Source of the DNA: Streptomyces ipomoeae 91-03
Lineage (GTDB): Bacteria; Actinomycetota; Actinomycetes; Streptomycetales; Streptomycetaceae
Reading direction: 5' to 3'
Length of the DNA: 64,000 nt
Assembly (NCBI RefSeq): GCF_000317595.1
Contig: NZ_AEJC01000621.1
Coordinates: 1-64,000, forward strand
Each line of letters begins with the position of its first letter. The first letter of the stretch is position 1. A program made the translations under genes and the position numbers. The notes beneath the pieces were generated by a model. It saw only the letters and a list, made by a program, of their open reading frames with translations, was not told where the DNA came from and did no database searches. Shown piece after piece: positions 8,816 to 16,455 of the stretch.

Positions 8816-9105
8816 ACGACACCACCGGCAACGACACCGGTCGGGACCGTACCGAGCGGGAGCTGCGCGAGGCGCTGGCCGCGCTGGCCGGCGGCGTGCA
8901 CGCGGCCCCCGACGCCTATCGCACGGCCCGCGGCGACTGGCTGCGCCGCGAACGCCGCCGCCGTCTCGTCCTCGCCGTCCTGATCATGCTGGTCTTCGCC
9001 CTCGCCACCCTGATCGGCCTGTGGGTCCTCAACCAGGCCCCGTCCGACCCGGGCGTGATCTTCTCCGGGGTGGGCGGTACGACGGCGGGAACGGGACCGG
9101 GCTGA
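8812..9105 (+). CDS. Small one-pass membrane protein downstream of an ECF sigma factor (possible anti-sigma)
   Basis: 97 aa, ATG overlapping the sigma-factor stop by 4 bases. The first 60 residues are charged and cytoplasmic (TERELREALAALAGGVHAAPDAYRTARGDW in outline), followed by an Arg-rich stop and one TM helix (LVLAVLIMLVFALATLIGLWVL). A short external Gly/Thr tail ends the protein. Position and topology fit an anti-sigma factor or sigma-associated membrane tether. No zinc-binding HxxxCxxC motif is visible, so it is not a classical ZAS anti-sigma factor. Confidence 0.7.
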   Translation: MNDTTGNDTGRDRTERELREALAALAGGVHAAPDAYRTARGDWLRRERRRRLVLAVLIMLVFALATLIGLWVLNQAPSDPGVIFSGVGGTTAGTGPG

Positions 9106-9212
9106 GGGAACGGAACCGGAATGCGGGGGCGGGACCGGACCGCGGAGGCGGGGCCGGGGGCCGACCGGAGGGTTCCCGGACTGATCAGCACGGCATCGGG
9201 CACCCGTCCCCC

Positions 9213-11045
9213 GTGCACCCCCGTATCGAGGATTACGCGCTGATCGGCGACCATCAGACGGCTGCCCTGGTGAGCGACAACGGGTCGATCGACTGGCTGT
9301 GTCTGCCCCGGTTCGACTCGGCCGCGTGCTTCGCCGCGCTGCTGGGTGACGAGGAGAACGGTCACTGGCGGATCGCGCCCAGAGGAGCGGGCACCTGCAC
9401 GCGGCGGGCGTACCGGCGCGACTCGCTCGTCCTGGACACCGAGTGGGAGACGGACGAGGGCGCGGTACGCCTGACCGACCTGATGCCGCAACGCGACCGG
9501 GCCCCCGATGTCGTACGCGTCGTCGAGGGCCTGGCCGGCCGGGTGACCGTGCGCAGCACGCTCCGGCTCCGTTTCGACTACGGCTCGGTCGTGCCGTGGA
9601 TGCGGAGGGTGGACGGGCATCGCGTGGCCGTCGCGGGCCCGGACTCGGTGTGGCTGCGCACCGAACCGCAGGCGCGCACCTGGGGCAAGGACCGTGCCAC
9701 GCACACCGAGTTCACGGTGGAGCGGGGCGAGAAGGTCGCCTTCGTACTCACCTGGCATCCCTCGCACGAGCCCCGCCCCCGGCTGACCGACCCGTACGAG
9801 TCGCTGCGGTCGAGCCTCGCCGACTGGCGGGCCTGGGCGGGGCGTTGCCGGTACGACGGCCCGCACCGGGACGCCGTGGTCCGCTCACTGATCACCCTCA
9901 AGGCCCTCACCTACGCCCCGACCGGTGGCATCGTCGCGGCCCCCACCACCTCGCTCCCGGAGGACATCGGCGGCGTACGCAACTGGGACTACCGGCACTG
10001 CTGGCTGCGGGACTCCACCCTCACCCTCGGCGCCCTGCTGTCCTGCGGCTACCACGAGGAGGCCGAGGCCTGGCGCGACTGGCTGCTGCGCGCCGCCGCC
10101 GGCGACCCGGCGGACCTGCAGATCATGTACGGACTGGCAGGCGAGCGGCGCCTCCCGGAGTACGAGCTGCCGTGGCTGTCCGGCTACGAGGACTCGCGCC
10201 CGGTCCGGATCGGCAACGCCGCCGTACGACAGCTGCAACTGGACGTGTACGGCGAGGTCATCGACACCCTGTTCCTGTCCCGGCGTTCGGGCCTGCCCCC
10301 CAAGCCGCACATGTGGCGGATGCAGAGCGCCCTGATGGAGTATCTGCGGTCCACCTGGCGGAAGCCGGACGAGGGGCTGTGGGAGGTGCGCGGGCCGCGC
10401 CGCCACTTCACGCACTCCAAGGTGATGTCCTGGGTGGCCGCCGACCGTGCCGTCCGCACCCTGGAGCACGACCCGGAACTGAGCGGCGACCTCGACGGCT
10501 GGCGCGCGTTGCGCGACGAGATCCACCGCGAGGTGTGCGAACACGGCTACGACTCCGACCGGAACACCTTCACGCAGTCCTACGGCTCCCGCGAACTCGA
10601 CGCCTCACTGCTGCTCATCCCCCGCGTGGGTTTCCTGCCGCCGGACGACCCACGGGTCGTCGGCACGGTCGACGCGATCCGCGAGGAGCTGAGCCACAAG
10701 GGGTTCGTACGGCGCTACAGCTCCGACCCGCTGGGGGCCACGGCGACGGGCGCCGCCGGTACGACCGCCCAGGGCGATATCGCCCTCGACGGGCTTCCGG
10801 GGAGTGAGGGGACGTTCCTCGTCTGCTCGTTCTGGCTCGCGAACGCCCTGCACATGACCGGTCGTACGGAGGAGGCGTGCGAGTTGTTCGAGCGGCTGGT
10901 GGGGCTGGCCAACGACGTGGGGCTGCTCGCCGAGGAGTACGACCCCGTCGCGGGGCGGCAGCTCGGGAACTTCCCGCAGGCGTTCAGCCACATCGGTCTG
11001 GTGGGCACCGCTCTCGCCCTGTTCGACGGGGACCGGGCAGGATAG
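9213..11045 (+). CDS. Glycoside hydrolase family 15 protein (glucoamylase/trehalase-like)
   Basis: 610 aa from the GTG at 9213, which gives the standard N-terminus HPRIEDYALIGDHQTAALV; longer frames reach into the previous gene and lack support. GH15 landmarks are present: NGSIDWLCLPRFDS near residue 30, GGVRNWDYRHCWLRDS near 250, and LAEEYDPVAGRQLGNFPQAFSH near the C-terminus. The last contains a candidate catalytic base Glu in the second barrel motif. There is no signal peptide, so it is probably cytosolic. In actinomycetes such proteins include trehalases and other alpha-glucosidases; the substrate cannot be read from sequence. A 107-base GC-rich gap separates it from the preceding gene, and the SDR gene follows after 5 bases. 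Confidence 0.88.
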   Translation: MHPRIEDYALIGDHQTAALVSDNGSIDWLCLPRFDSAACFAALLGDEENGHWRIAPRGAGTCTRRAYRRDSLVLDTEWETDEGAVRLTDLMPQRDRAPDVVRVVEGLAGRVTVRSTLRLRFDYGSVVPWMRRVDGHRVAVAGPDSVWLRTEPQARTWGKDRATHTEFTVERGEKVAFVLTWHPSHEPRPRLTDPYESLRSSLADWRAWAGRCRYDGPHRDAVVRSLITLKALTYAPTGGIVAAPTTSLPEDIGGVRNWDYRHCWLRDSTLTLGALLSCGYHEEAEAWRDWLLRAAAGDPADLQIMYGLAGERRLPEYELPWLSGYEDSRPVRIGNAAVRQLQLDVYGEVIDTLFLSRRSGLPPKPHMWRMQSALMEYLRSTWRKPDEGLWEVRGPRRHFTHSKVMSWVAADRAVRTLEHDPELSGDLDGWRALRDEIHREVCEHGYDSDRNTFTQSYGSRELDASLLLIPRVGFLPPDDPRVVGTVDAIREELSHKGFVRRYSSDPLGATATGAAGTTAQGDIALDGLPGSEGTFLVCSFWLANALHMTGRTEEACELFERLVGLANDVGLLAEEYDPVAGRQLGNFPQAFSHIGLVGTALALFDGDRAG

Positions 11046-11050
11046 GGACC

Positions 11051-11806
11051 ATGGATCTTGGGCTGAAGGACCGTGTCTACATCGTCACCGGCGCGACGCG
11101 CGGGCTGGGCAACGCCGCCGCGCGAGAACTCGTCGCCGAGGGCGCGAAGGTGGTCATCACGGGCCGTGAGGAGAAGAGCGTCGGCGCGGCGGCGGACGCG
11201 CTCGGGCCGAACGCGATGGGTGTGGCCGCCGACAACTCCGATCCGGAGGCCGCGGGCCGGCTCATCGCCGCCGCCCGTGAGCGGTTCGGGCGTTTCGACG
11301 GCATCCTCGTCAGCGTGGGCGGGCCCGCGCCGGGGTTCGTCGCCGACAACACGGACGAGCAGTGGACCGCCGCGTTCGAATCGGTCTTCCTCGGGGCGGT
11401 GCGCTTGGCGCGGGCCTCCGCCGCGGAGTTGGGTGAGGGTGGCGTCATCGGGTTCGTGCTGTCCGGTTCCGTGCATGAGCCGATTCCCGGGCTGACCATC
11501 TCGAACGGGTTGCGGCCCGGGTTGGCGGGTTTCGCGAAATCCCTGTCCGACGAGTTGGGGCCGCGTGGGATTCGGGTCGTGGGATTGCTGCCGGCTCGGA
11601 TCGACACGGACCGGGTGCGGGAGTTGGACGGGATGTCCGCCGATCCGGAGGCCACGCGGACCGAGCACGAGTCGCGGATTCCGCTGCGGCGGTACGGGAG
11701 GCCGGAGGAGTTCGGGCGTACGGCGGCGTTCTTGCTGTCTCCGGCCGCGAGTTATCTGACGGGGATCATGTTGCCGGTGGATGGTGGGATGCGGCACGGG
11801 TTCTGA
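11051..11806 (+). CDS. Short-chain dehydrogenase/reductase-like protein lacking the canonical YxxxK
   Basis: 251 aa. The N-terminal Rossmann motif is clear (VTGATRGLGNAAA, TGxxxGxG at about residues 13-20) and NADP/NAD binding is expected. The usual catalytic stretch, however, reads SGSVHEPIPGLTISNGLRPGLAG: the serine region is kept but the Tyr and Lys of YxxxK are replaced around SNGLR. The C-terminal PVDGGMR is typical of SDRs. It may be an SDR with altered chemistry or a non-catalytic binding protein. The ATG lies 5 bases after the GH15 stop, so it is probably co-transcribed. Confidence 0.85.
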   Translation: MDLGLKDRVYIVTGATRGLGNAAARELVAEGAKVVITGREEKSVGAAADALGPNAMGVAADNSDPEAAGRLIAAARERFGRFDGILVSVGGPAPGFVADNTDEQWTAAFESVFLGAVRLARASAAELGEGGVIGFVLSGSVHEPIPGLTISNGLRPGLAGFAKSLSDELGPRGIRVVGLLPARIDTDRVRELDGMSADPEATRTEHESRIPLRRYGRPEEFGRTAAFLLSPAASYLTGIMLPVDGGMRHGF

Positions 11807-11827
11807 GGGGCGGTCCCAAGGCGCCGT

Positions 11828-11843
11828 GTCCCCTTCAGGGGCG
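11828..11843. terminator. Short hairpin between convergent genes
   Basis: CCCC-TTCA-GGGG with partial GC extension lies in the 38-base gap between the SDR gene (+) and the AmaP gene (-). It would serve both directions. There is no T tract, as is common in high-GC actinobacteria. It also resembles the hairpin found in the larger repeats at 40598 and 50043. Confidence 0.4.
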
Positions 11844-11844
11844 C

Positions 11845-12432
11845 TCAACTCACCCTTTCCGCACGGTGTTTGACGCCCGTCAGCCTTACCTCGGCCGGAA
11901 GGCTCGCCAGGCCCGCTGAATCCCTCGCATGGGTGATCGCCTCCGCCGTCAGCTGGTGGAGGGCCTCTCCGGGGGCCGCATGGGGCTGCAGTCGGAGCCG
12001 GACCCGGGCCTCGGGGGCGTTTCGGCGGCCGATCAAATGGGCCTGGGCCCGTTGGACGCCGTCCGCTTGGGACGCCTCCTCGGTCAGTACTCCCTCCAGG
12101 GCTCGGCCCCGGAGCAGCGCGCCCTCGCCGTCGCCGGTGTCGACCAGGACCTCGGCGAGGCGGTGACGGCGTAGGACCGCGGTCAGCCACCACAGGGCCA
12201 GCAGGACCAGGAGGGCGAGTACGGCGATGACGGTGGGCCACCACCAGTCGGCGTCGCGCCAGCGGGTGCGGGCGGTGTCGCTGAGCAGTACGTCGTGGCG
12301 GCCGTCGTGCGGCCACCACGAGGGAGGATTCACGCCCAGTCCGACGGCGAGCACGGCGGCTCCGGTCAGGAACAGCACCAGGCCGACGGTTCCGAGCAGC
12401 ACCCTGTTGACGATCCTCAGCATCGCGCTCAT
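11845..12432 (-). CDS. amaP: Alkaline shock response membrane anchor protein AmaP-like
   Basis: 195 aa from the ATG at 12432, which overlaps the upstream stop by ATGA. Two TM segments (VLLGTVGLVLFLTGAAVLAVGLGV and WWWPTVIAVLALLVLLALWWL) are separated by a loop with PPSWWPHDGRHDVLLS. A C-terminal cytoplasmic domain of about 95 residues follows. In Gram-positive bacteria AmaP anchors Asp23 proteins to the membrane. The gene is last in a minus-strand cluster with two Asp23/Gls24-type genes, which supports the role. The family call rests on topology plus context. Confidence 0.72.
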   Translation of the reverse strand: MSAMLRIVNRVLLGTVGLVLFLTGAAVLAVGLGVNPPSWWPHDGRHDVLLSDTARTRWRDADWWWPTVIAVLALLVLLALWWLTAVLRRHRLAEVLVDTGDGEGALLRGRALEGVLTEEASQADGVQRAQAHLIGRRNAPEARVRLRLQPHAAPGEALHQLTAEAITHARDSAGLASLPAEVRLTGVKHRAERVS

Positions 12433-13187
12433 CCCTTCCGGCCGGGGCGCCGTACATGCACCGACAGGGCGGGCGGCCGGGCGAGGCCCAGCCCCCGGAT
12501 GCCGTCGGCGAGTGCGGCGTCCAGGTCGGCGCGTACGTCGTCCAGGTCGCGGAAGTGGGAGACCGCGCGGACGTCGACCTTGGTCCGTCCCACGCGGACC
12601 CGTACGGACTGGACGCCGGAGACCTCCATGGCCCGGTCGCGCAGGGCCAGCGCGGCGGCCACCCGGTGCAGACCGGCCCGTACGTCGGGGAGGACCCGGC
12701 GCATCGGCAGGACCTCGCGCAGCCCGGGGGTCGTGGCGAGCACGAGCAGCCAGAGGCCGAGGACGGCGGTGAGCCCGGCGCCGGCCAGCACCCAGGGGTC
12801 GTCCAGGGGGCGTTCGGCGAGTTCCCGGGCCAGCGAACGGCGCCATGCCATGCCGGGCCGGTCGGCGCGGACGGCGGCGACGTCGTACAGGAAGAGGCCC
12901 GCGCCCACGAGGAGCAGCAGGGCGAGGATGCCGGCGGGGATTCGACGCGCGGACCAGAAGCGCTTCTCCTCGCCGTTCTCGCCGTCGAGGACGGGCAGCG
13001 GGTCGTAGGCGGCGGCCGACGCGGACTGGTCGGGCTGGTCCGGTGCGGAATCGTTCGCCGTCTCTTCGGCCTTCTCGATGACGGGCAGTCGTTGAGTGGT
13101 GCCCTGACCGGGACCGTGAGCGGTGCCTTGTGTGGCGCCTTGAGAGGTGCCTCGCGTGGTCCCTTCGGAGCGCTGGGGTTCGCTCAT
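12429..13187 (-). CDS. DUF6286-like membrane protein of the Asp23 cluster
   Basis: 252 aa, ATG at 13187 with GGGGAGGACGCG upstream. The first 85 residues are Gln/Thr/Gly-rich, low-complexity and presumably cytoplasmic. Two TM helices follow (IPAGILALLLLVGAGLFLYDVAAV and WVLAGAGLTAVLGLWLLVLATT). The C-terminal domain has an Asp23-like feel (DRAMEVSGVQSVRVRVGRTKVDVRAVS), with alternating beta strands. It overlaps both neighbours by 4 bases, so it belongs to one translationally coupled operon. Function is unknown beyond the envelope-stress context. Confidence 0.7.
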   Translation of the reverse strand: MSEPQRSEGTTRGTSQGATQGTAHGPGQGTTQRLPVIEKAEETANDSAPDQPDQSASAAAYDPLPVLDGENGEEKRFWSARRIPAGILALLLLVGAGLFLYDVAAVRADRPGMAWRRSLARELAERPLDDPWVLAGAGLTAVLGLWLLVLATTPGLREVLPMRRVLPDVRAGLHRVAAALALRDRAMEVSGVQSVRVRVGRTKVDVRAVSHFRDLDDVRADLDAALADGIRGLGLARPPALSVHVRRPGRKG

Positions 13188-13627
13188 CGCGTCCTCCCCT
13201 GTGCCGCGTCGTGTGCGTGCGCCAGGTGCAGCCGTTCCACTTGGACGGCCACCTCCGATACATGCATTCCCGCCAACGTGCCTACCCGCTCGATGACATG
13301 ACGACGCACGGCAGCGCATTGGCCACCGATGTCGGAGGGGTAGGGGAGTTCGAGGCTGACGCGGACGCGCGCGGTCTCGACGGGGGTCTCCCCGCTCGAG
13401 CGAGGCCGAGAGTGGGGGTGGATGACGACGGTGGCGAAAGGGGGCGCGGAATCCGGGTGTGGCGCCCCCAGTGCCTCGCGCGCCGCCTCTGCGGCGATCT
13501 TCGCGACCACGCGGTCGGCCACCCGGACGGCCCCGCGCTCGCCCGGCGGAACGGCGGTGGGCGGTCGCCGTCCCCCGCCGAGCCGGCCGCCGGGGCTGCC
13601 GTTGTCGACGCTGTCCGTGCGGTTCAT
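13184..13627 (-). CDS. Asp23/Gls24 family envelope stress protein (second copy)
   Basis: 147 aa, ATG overlapping the upstream stop (ATGA). The Asp23-type pattern is VRVADRVVAKIAAEAAREALG followed by beta-rich segments and a second helix (CAAVRRHVIERVGTLAGMHVSEVAVQVERLHL). Compared with the copy at 13880 it has a longer Gly/Arg/Pro-rich head and a shorter tail. Asp23 proteins are abundant small proteins attached to the membrane by AmaP and are induced by alkaline or cell-envelope stress in firmicutes. Their role in Streptomyces is not established. Confidence 0.8.
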   Translation of the reverse strand: MNRTDSVDNGSPGGRLGGGRRPPTAVPPGERGAVRVADRVVAKIAAEAAREALGAPHPDSAPPFATVVIHPHSRPRSSGETPVETARVRVSLELPYPSDIGGQCAAVRRHVIERVGTLAGMHVSEVAVQVERLHLAHAHDAAQGRTR

Positions 13628-13809
13628 CGGCGTCTGTGGTCACGCGGGCGGAAGAAGTCGCCCAGATCCAGGTCGCCCTCCAGGAACCGGCCGACGACGA
13701 ACCCGACGGCGCCCAGCGCCGCCACCAGCAGGAAGGCGCCGAATCCGCCGAAGTATCCGGCGAAGCCCAGCGCCATTCCGGCGATCATGCCGACCACGGC
13801 CAAGCTCAT
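13624..13809 (-). CDS. Very small membrane protein, DUF2273-like
   Basis: 61 aa, almost entirely hydrophobic: MSLAVVGMIAGMALGFAGYFGG then GAFLLVAALGAVGFVVGRFLEGD, ending in a charged DLDLGDFFRPRDHRRR. Two short Gly-rich TM helices are likely. Small proteins of this kind (DUF2273) accompany asp23/amaP operons in firmicutes, and here the gene sits between two Asp23 genes. It overlaps the downstream Asp23 gene by ATGA, and GGAGGA lies upstream of the ATG. Confidence 0.72.
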   Translation of the reverse strand: MSLAVVGMIAGMALGFAGYFGGFGAFLLVAALGAVGFVVGRFLEGDLDLGDFFRPRDHRRR

Positions 13810-13879
13810 GCTGTGCTCCTCCTAGGGGCTCAGTGAGGCCAATCGGACTCGCGATGACGTCTCGCGATGCGGGCGGGGC

Positions 13880-14374
13880 TCATTGCACCCGAGTTTCCTG
13901 CTCTTCTTCCTCTTCCTCCGGCAGTTTCACATCGCTGACCGCGATGTTGACCTCGACGACCTCCAGGCCCGTCATCCGTTCGACGGCCGCGACGACGTTC
14001 TCCCGCACTGCCCGGGCGACGTCGGAGATGGACACGCCGTAGTCGACGACGATCTCCAGGTCGAGCGCGGTCTGCACCTCGCCGACCTCGGCCTTCACAC
14101 CCCGGGTGACTGATTTGGTGGACCCGCCGGGCACCCGGTCGCGCACGGCCCCGAAGGTCCGGGACAGCCCACTGCCCATGGCGTGCACACCCAGCACGTC
14201 CCGGGCGGCGAGCCCGGCGATCTTCTCGACGACGCCGTCGGCGATGGTCGTATGCCCCCGGGTGGCCGGATCGCCACCACCGCGCCGGGTGGGCCTGCGA
14301 CCGCCCTGCGCCGGTTCCTTCTCCTTCTCCGTCTCGACGTTCCCCGTCCGGTTCCGCTCCGTCATGTCGGTCAT
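13880..14374 (-). CDS. Asp23/Gls24 family envelope stress response protein
   Basis: 164 aa. After a charged head (about 35 residues) comes the clear Asp23 core: TTIADGVVEKIAGLAARDVLG, then EVQTALDLEIVVDYGVSISDVARAVRENV and ERMTGLEVVEVNIAVSDVKL. The protein ends in a run of glutamates. It is the first gene of a five-gene minus-strand cluster (Asp23, DUF2273-like, Asp23, DUF6286-like, AmaP). A divergent gene begins 95 bases away, so the promoters of both directions share that gap. Confidence 0.88.
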   Translation of the reverse strand: MTDMTERNRTGNVETEKEKEPAQGGRRPTRRGGGDPATRGHTTIADGVVEKIAGLAARDVLGVHAMGSGLSRTFGAVRDRVPGGSTKSVTRGVKAEVGEVQTALDLEIVVDYGVSISDVARAVRENVVAAVERMTGLEVVEVNIAVSDVKLPEEEEEEQETRVQ

Positions 14375-14468
14375 GCCGTACGTCCCTTCCGGTCGTCCCT
14401 TTCGTCGTCTTCAACCCACAGTAGGCGGGGTTGCGCCACCGTGCGCCGGGATACGGCAGGCTGGAGGA

Positions 14469-15233
14469 ATGACGGCGGACGCATGGACGAAGGCAGTACG
14501 GCGACAGCTCGGCCTGGGCCGCGTTCTCGCCCTGGGTGGCCCGCGCGACGGCGCATGGATCACCGAGCGGGCGGCTGAAGCGGTACTGCGGCGCGCGGCT
14601 GCCGATGTGCGCGGGGCGCGGCTGGGCCCACTCCGCATCTCACTGGCCGCCCCGGAGCACGCCTACGACGCGTACGCCCCCGCCGTCCCACCCCCGCCGA
14701 GCGCCCTCCCACCCGGCCCTCTCCGCATCACCGCCGACTTCCTCGCCTCGGCACACTCGACCGCCGAGCCCTTCCCGACCACGGCGACCCACCTCCGCGC
14801 AGCCCTGGCCGGCGCCGCCACGCGACAGCTCGGCCTGACGGTGACAGAGGTGGACCTCCGGGTGAGCGGCTTGCTGGACACCGACGAGGACGTGGTTCAG
14901 CCACCCGAGGACCACGAGGACCATTCCCCCACCGAGCCGCCGTCCCCCGGCGACGACGAGGAGTCCCGCGTCGCCGCCGCAGCGCTGTCGGTCCCGGGAG
15001 TAACCCGCCTGACAGGAACTCTGGGCGGCCTGGGTCGGGCGGTCCTCATCGAGACGGGACCGGCACTGCCTCGCCGCCATGTCCGAGTCGAGGTGACGGT
15101 CGGGGGCGAGGAACGCGCCCTGGACGTGGCACGCGCCGTGCGCAGGAAGGTGGGCAAGGCACTGCCCGGCCATCCGACGGTGGCTGTCCTCGTCACCGCT
15201 GTCGAGGGTGCCGCCACCGAGGATGTGCCATGA
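14469..15233 (+). CDS. Hypothetical protein, P10-type annotation, divergent from Asp23 cluster
   Basis: 254 aa, ATG preceded by GGAGGA at 6 bases. I recognise this as a streptomycete protein usually annotated as nucleopolyhedrovirus P10 family, a label that reflects low-complexity matches and says nothing about function. The sequence shows a tandem organisation: helix ITERAAEAVLRRAAADVRG with beta stretches, repeated around residues 165-250 (VAAAALSVPGVTRLTG and RALDVARAVRRKVGKALPGH). It resembles two degenerate Asp23-like units joined by a Pro/Glu/Asp linker. With the divergent Asp23 operon it probably shares regulation and perhaps the envelope role. Confidence 0.65.
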   Translation: MTADAWTKAVRRQLGLGRVLALGGPRDGAWITERAAEAVLRRAAADVRGARLGPLRISLAAPEHAYDAYAPAVPPPPSALPPGPLRITADFLASAHSTAEPFPTTATHLRAALAGAATRQLGLTVTEVDLRVSGLLDTDEDVVQPPEDHEDHSPTEPPSPGDDEESRVAAAALSVPGVTRLTGTLGGLGRAVLIETGPALPRRHVRVEVTVGGEERALDVARAVRRKVGKALPGHPTVAVLVTAVEGAATEDVP

Positions 15234-15287
15234 GCGCTGTGGGCCATCGTTCCGCAGAGCGGAACAGTGGGTGCAGCCCAAAGCGCC
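15234..15287. repeat. Nested inverted repeat between convergent genes
   Basis: An inner perfect hairpin GTTCCGC-AGA-GCGGAAC (15249-15265) is nested in an outer, nearly perfect pair GCGCTGTGGGC (15234-15244) and GCCCAAAGCGC (15276-15286). It begins at the stop codon of the P10-type gene and faces the 3' end of the enoyl-CoA hydratase gene. It probably terminates transcription in both directions. The GTTCCGCNNNGCGGAAC core recurs between streptomycete genes as far as I recall. Confidence 0.65.
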
Positions 15288-15321
15288 GTGCGGCATATGG
15301 TCCAGGAGCAGCCGCGCCGCC

Positions 15322-16113
15322 CTACTCCGCCACCCCCGCCAAGTCCCGCAACCGCCGAGCCTGAGCCGCCCTCTCCGCCGCCCTCTGCTCCTCGTACGAC
15401 CGCCCCTCGACCCCCCGCAACAAGCCCTTCGTCTCGATCACGGCATCCCGCGGCGCAGCCACCAGCGCGGCGGTGAGATCCCGTACCGCATCGTCGAGTT
15501 GATCGGCGGGCACGGCGAGGTTGGCGAGGCCGATGCGCTCCGCCTCCTCGGCCTGGACGAAGCGCCCGGTGAGACAGATCTCCAGTGCACGGCCGTAGCC
15601 GACAAGGCTGACCAGCGGATGCGTCCCCGTGAGGTCGGGCACGAGTCCGAGGCTGGTTTCGAGCATGGCGAACTGCACGTCGTCCGCGACGACGCGCAGG
15701 TCACAGGCGAGGGCGAGCTGGAAACCCGCGCCCACGGCGTGCCCCTGCACGGCGGCGACGGACACGATGTCGCTGCGCCGCCACCAGGTGAACGCCTCCT
15801 GGTACTCGGCGATGGTCGCGTCGAGCCCGGCGTCGTCACGGCGCGCGAGATCGATGAACGACGGCTCTCCCTCGATGCCTTCGGGCGTGAACATCTGCCG
15901 GTTGAGCCCGGCGGAGAACGACTTGCCCTCGGCCCGCAGCACGACCACGCGGACGGAGCCCGGCACCAATCGCCCGGCCTCGGTGAGCGCCCGCCACAGA
16001 GCGGGGCTCTGCGCGTTGCGCTTGGCCGGATTGGTCAGCGTCACCGTGGCGATCGCGTCGTCAACGGTGAGCCGTACACCATCCTGGTCGAGCAGCGGTT
16101 CGAGCGAAGCCAT
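15322..16113 (-). CDS. Enoyl-CoA hydratase/isomerase family protein
   Basis: 263 aa. The crotonase fold is shown by ITNP-type start VTLTNPAKRNAQSPALW (residues 24-40), FSAGLNRQMF around residue 67, and the oxyanion-hole block VQGHAVGAGFQLALACDLRV near 120-140. The second active-site region reads LETSLGLVPDLTGTHPL. The protein acts on acyl-CoA thioesters; hydratase versus isomerase cannot be decided. It is monocistronic, with an ATG start and no neighbours in fatty-acid metabolism. The 120-base gap behind its start separates it from the small HTH gene. Confidence 0.88.
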   Translation of the reverse strand: MASLEPLLDQDGVRLTVDDAIATVTLTNPAKRNAQSPALWRALTEAGRLVPGSVRVVVLRAEGKSFSAGLNRQMFTPEGIEGEPSFIDLARRDDAGLDATIAEYQEAFTWWRRSDIVSVAAVQGHAVGAGFQLALACDLRVVADDVQFAMLETSLGLVPDLTGTHPLVSLVGYGRALEICLTGRFVQAEEAERIGLANLAVPADQLDDAVRDLTAALVAAPRDAVIETKGLLRGVEGRSYEEQRAAERAAQARRLRDLAGVAE

Positions 16114-16233
16114 GGGACGCCTCCGATGGGTGCGGTCAGCAGAGCGAGCAAGCTAAGTGACTGCACAGTAACCACCCGGCCGGTCAGCCGACCGACCGGG
16201 TGGCCACAATCGAAGCCGATGGGCCGCCCGGCG

Positions 16234-16455
16234 TCAGGCCGACGTGGCCTTCTTGCCCCGCGTCGCCCCGCCACGCCCTCGAAGCGTGACGCCCGACTCG
16301 CTGAGCATCCGGTGCACGAAGCCATACGAGCGGCCGGTTTCCTCGGCCAGCGCCCGAATGCTCGCACCGGAGTCGTACTTCTTCTTCAGGTCTGCCGCGA
16401 GCTTGTCGCGCGCGGCGCCGGTAACCCGGCTGCCCTTCTTCAGAGTCTCGGCCAC
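16234..16455 (-). CDS. Small helix-turn-helix protein (Streptomyces type)
   Basis: 73 aa from the GTG at 16455, with AGGAGG and ideal spacing in front; an upstream extension in the same frame is not needed. Lys-rich start, then a helix-turn-helix LAADLKKKYDSGASIRALAEETGRSYGFVHRMLSESG, then a basic Gly/Arg tail. It resembles the resolvase-type or Lsr2-like C-terminal DNA-binding helices. Such small HTH proteins are widely conserved in Streptomyces near ABC-F genes. Target genes are unknown. The strong ribosome site suggests high expression. Confidence 0.85.
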   Translation of the reverse strand: MAETLKKGSRVTGAARDKLAADLKKKYDSGASIRALAEETGRSYGFVHRMLSESGVTLRGRGGATRGKKATSA

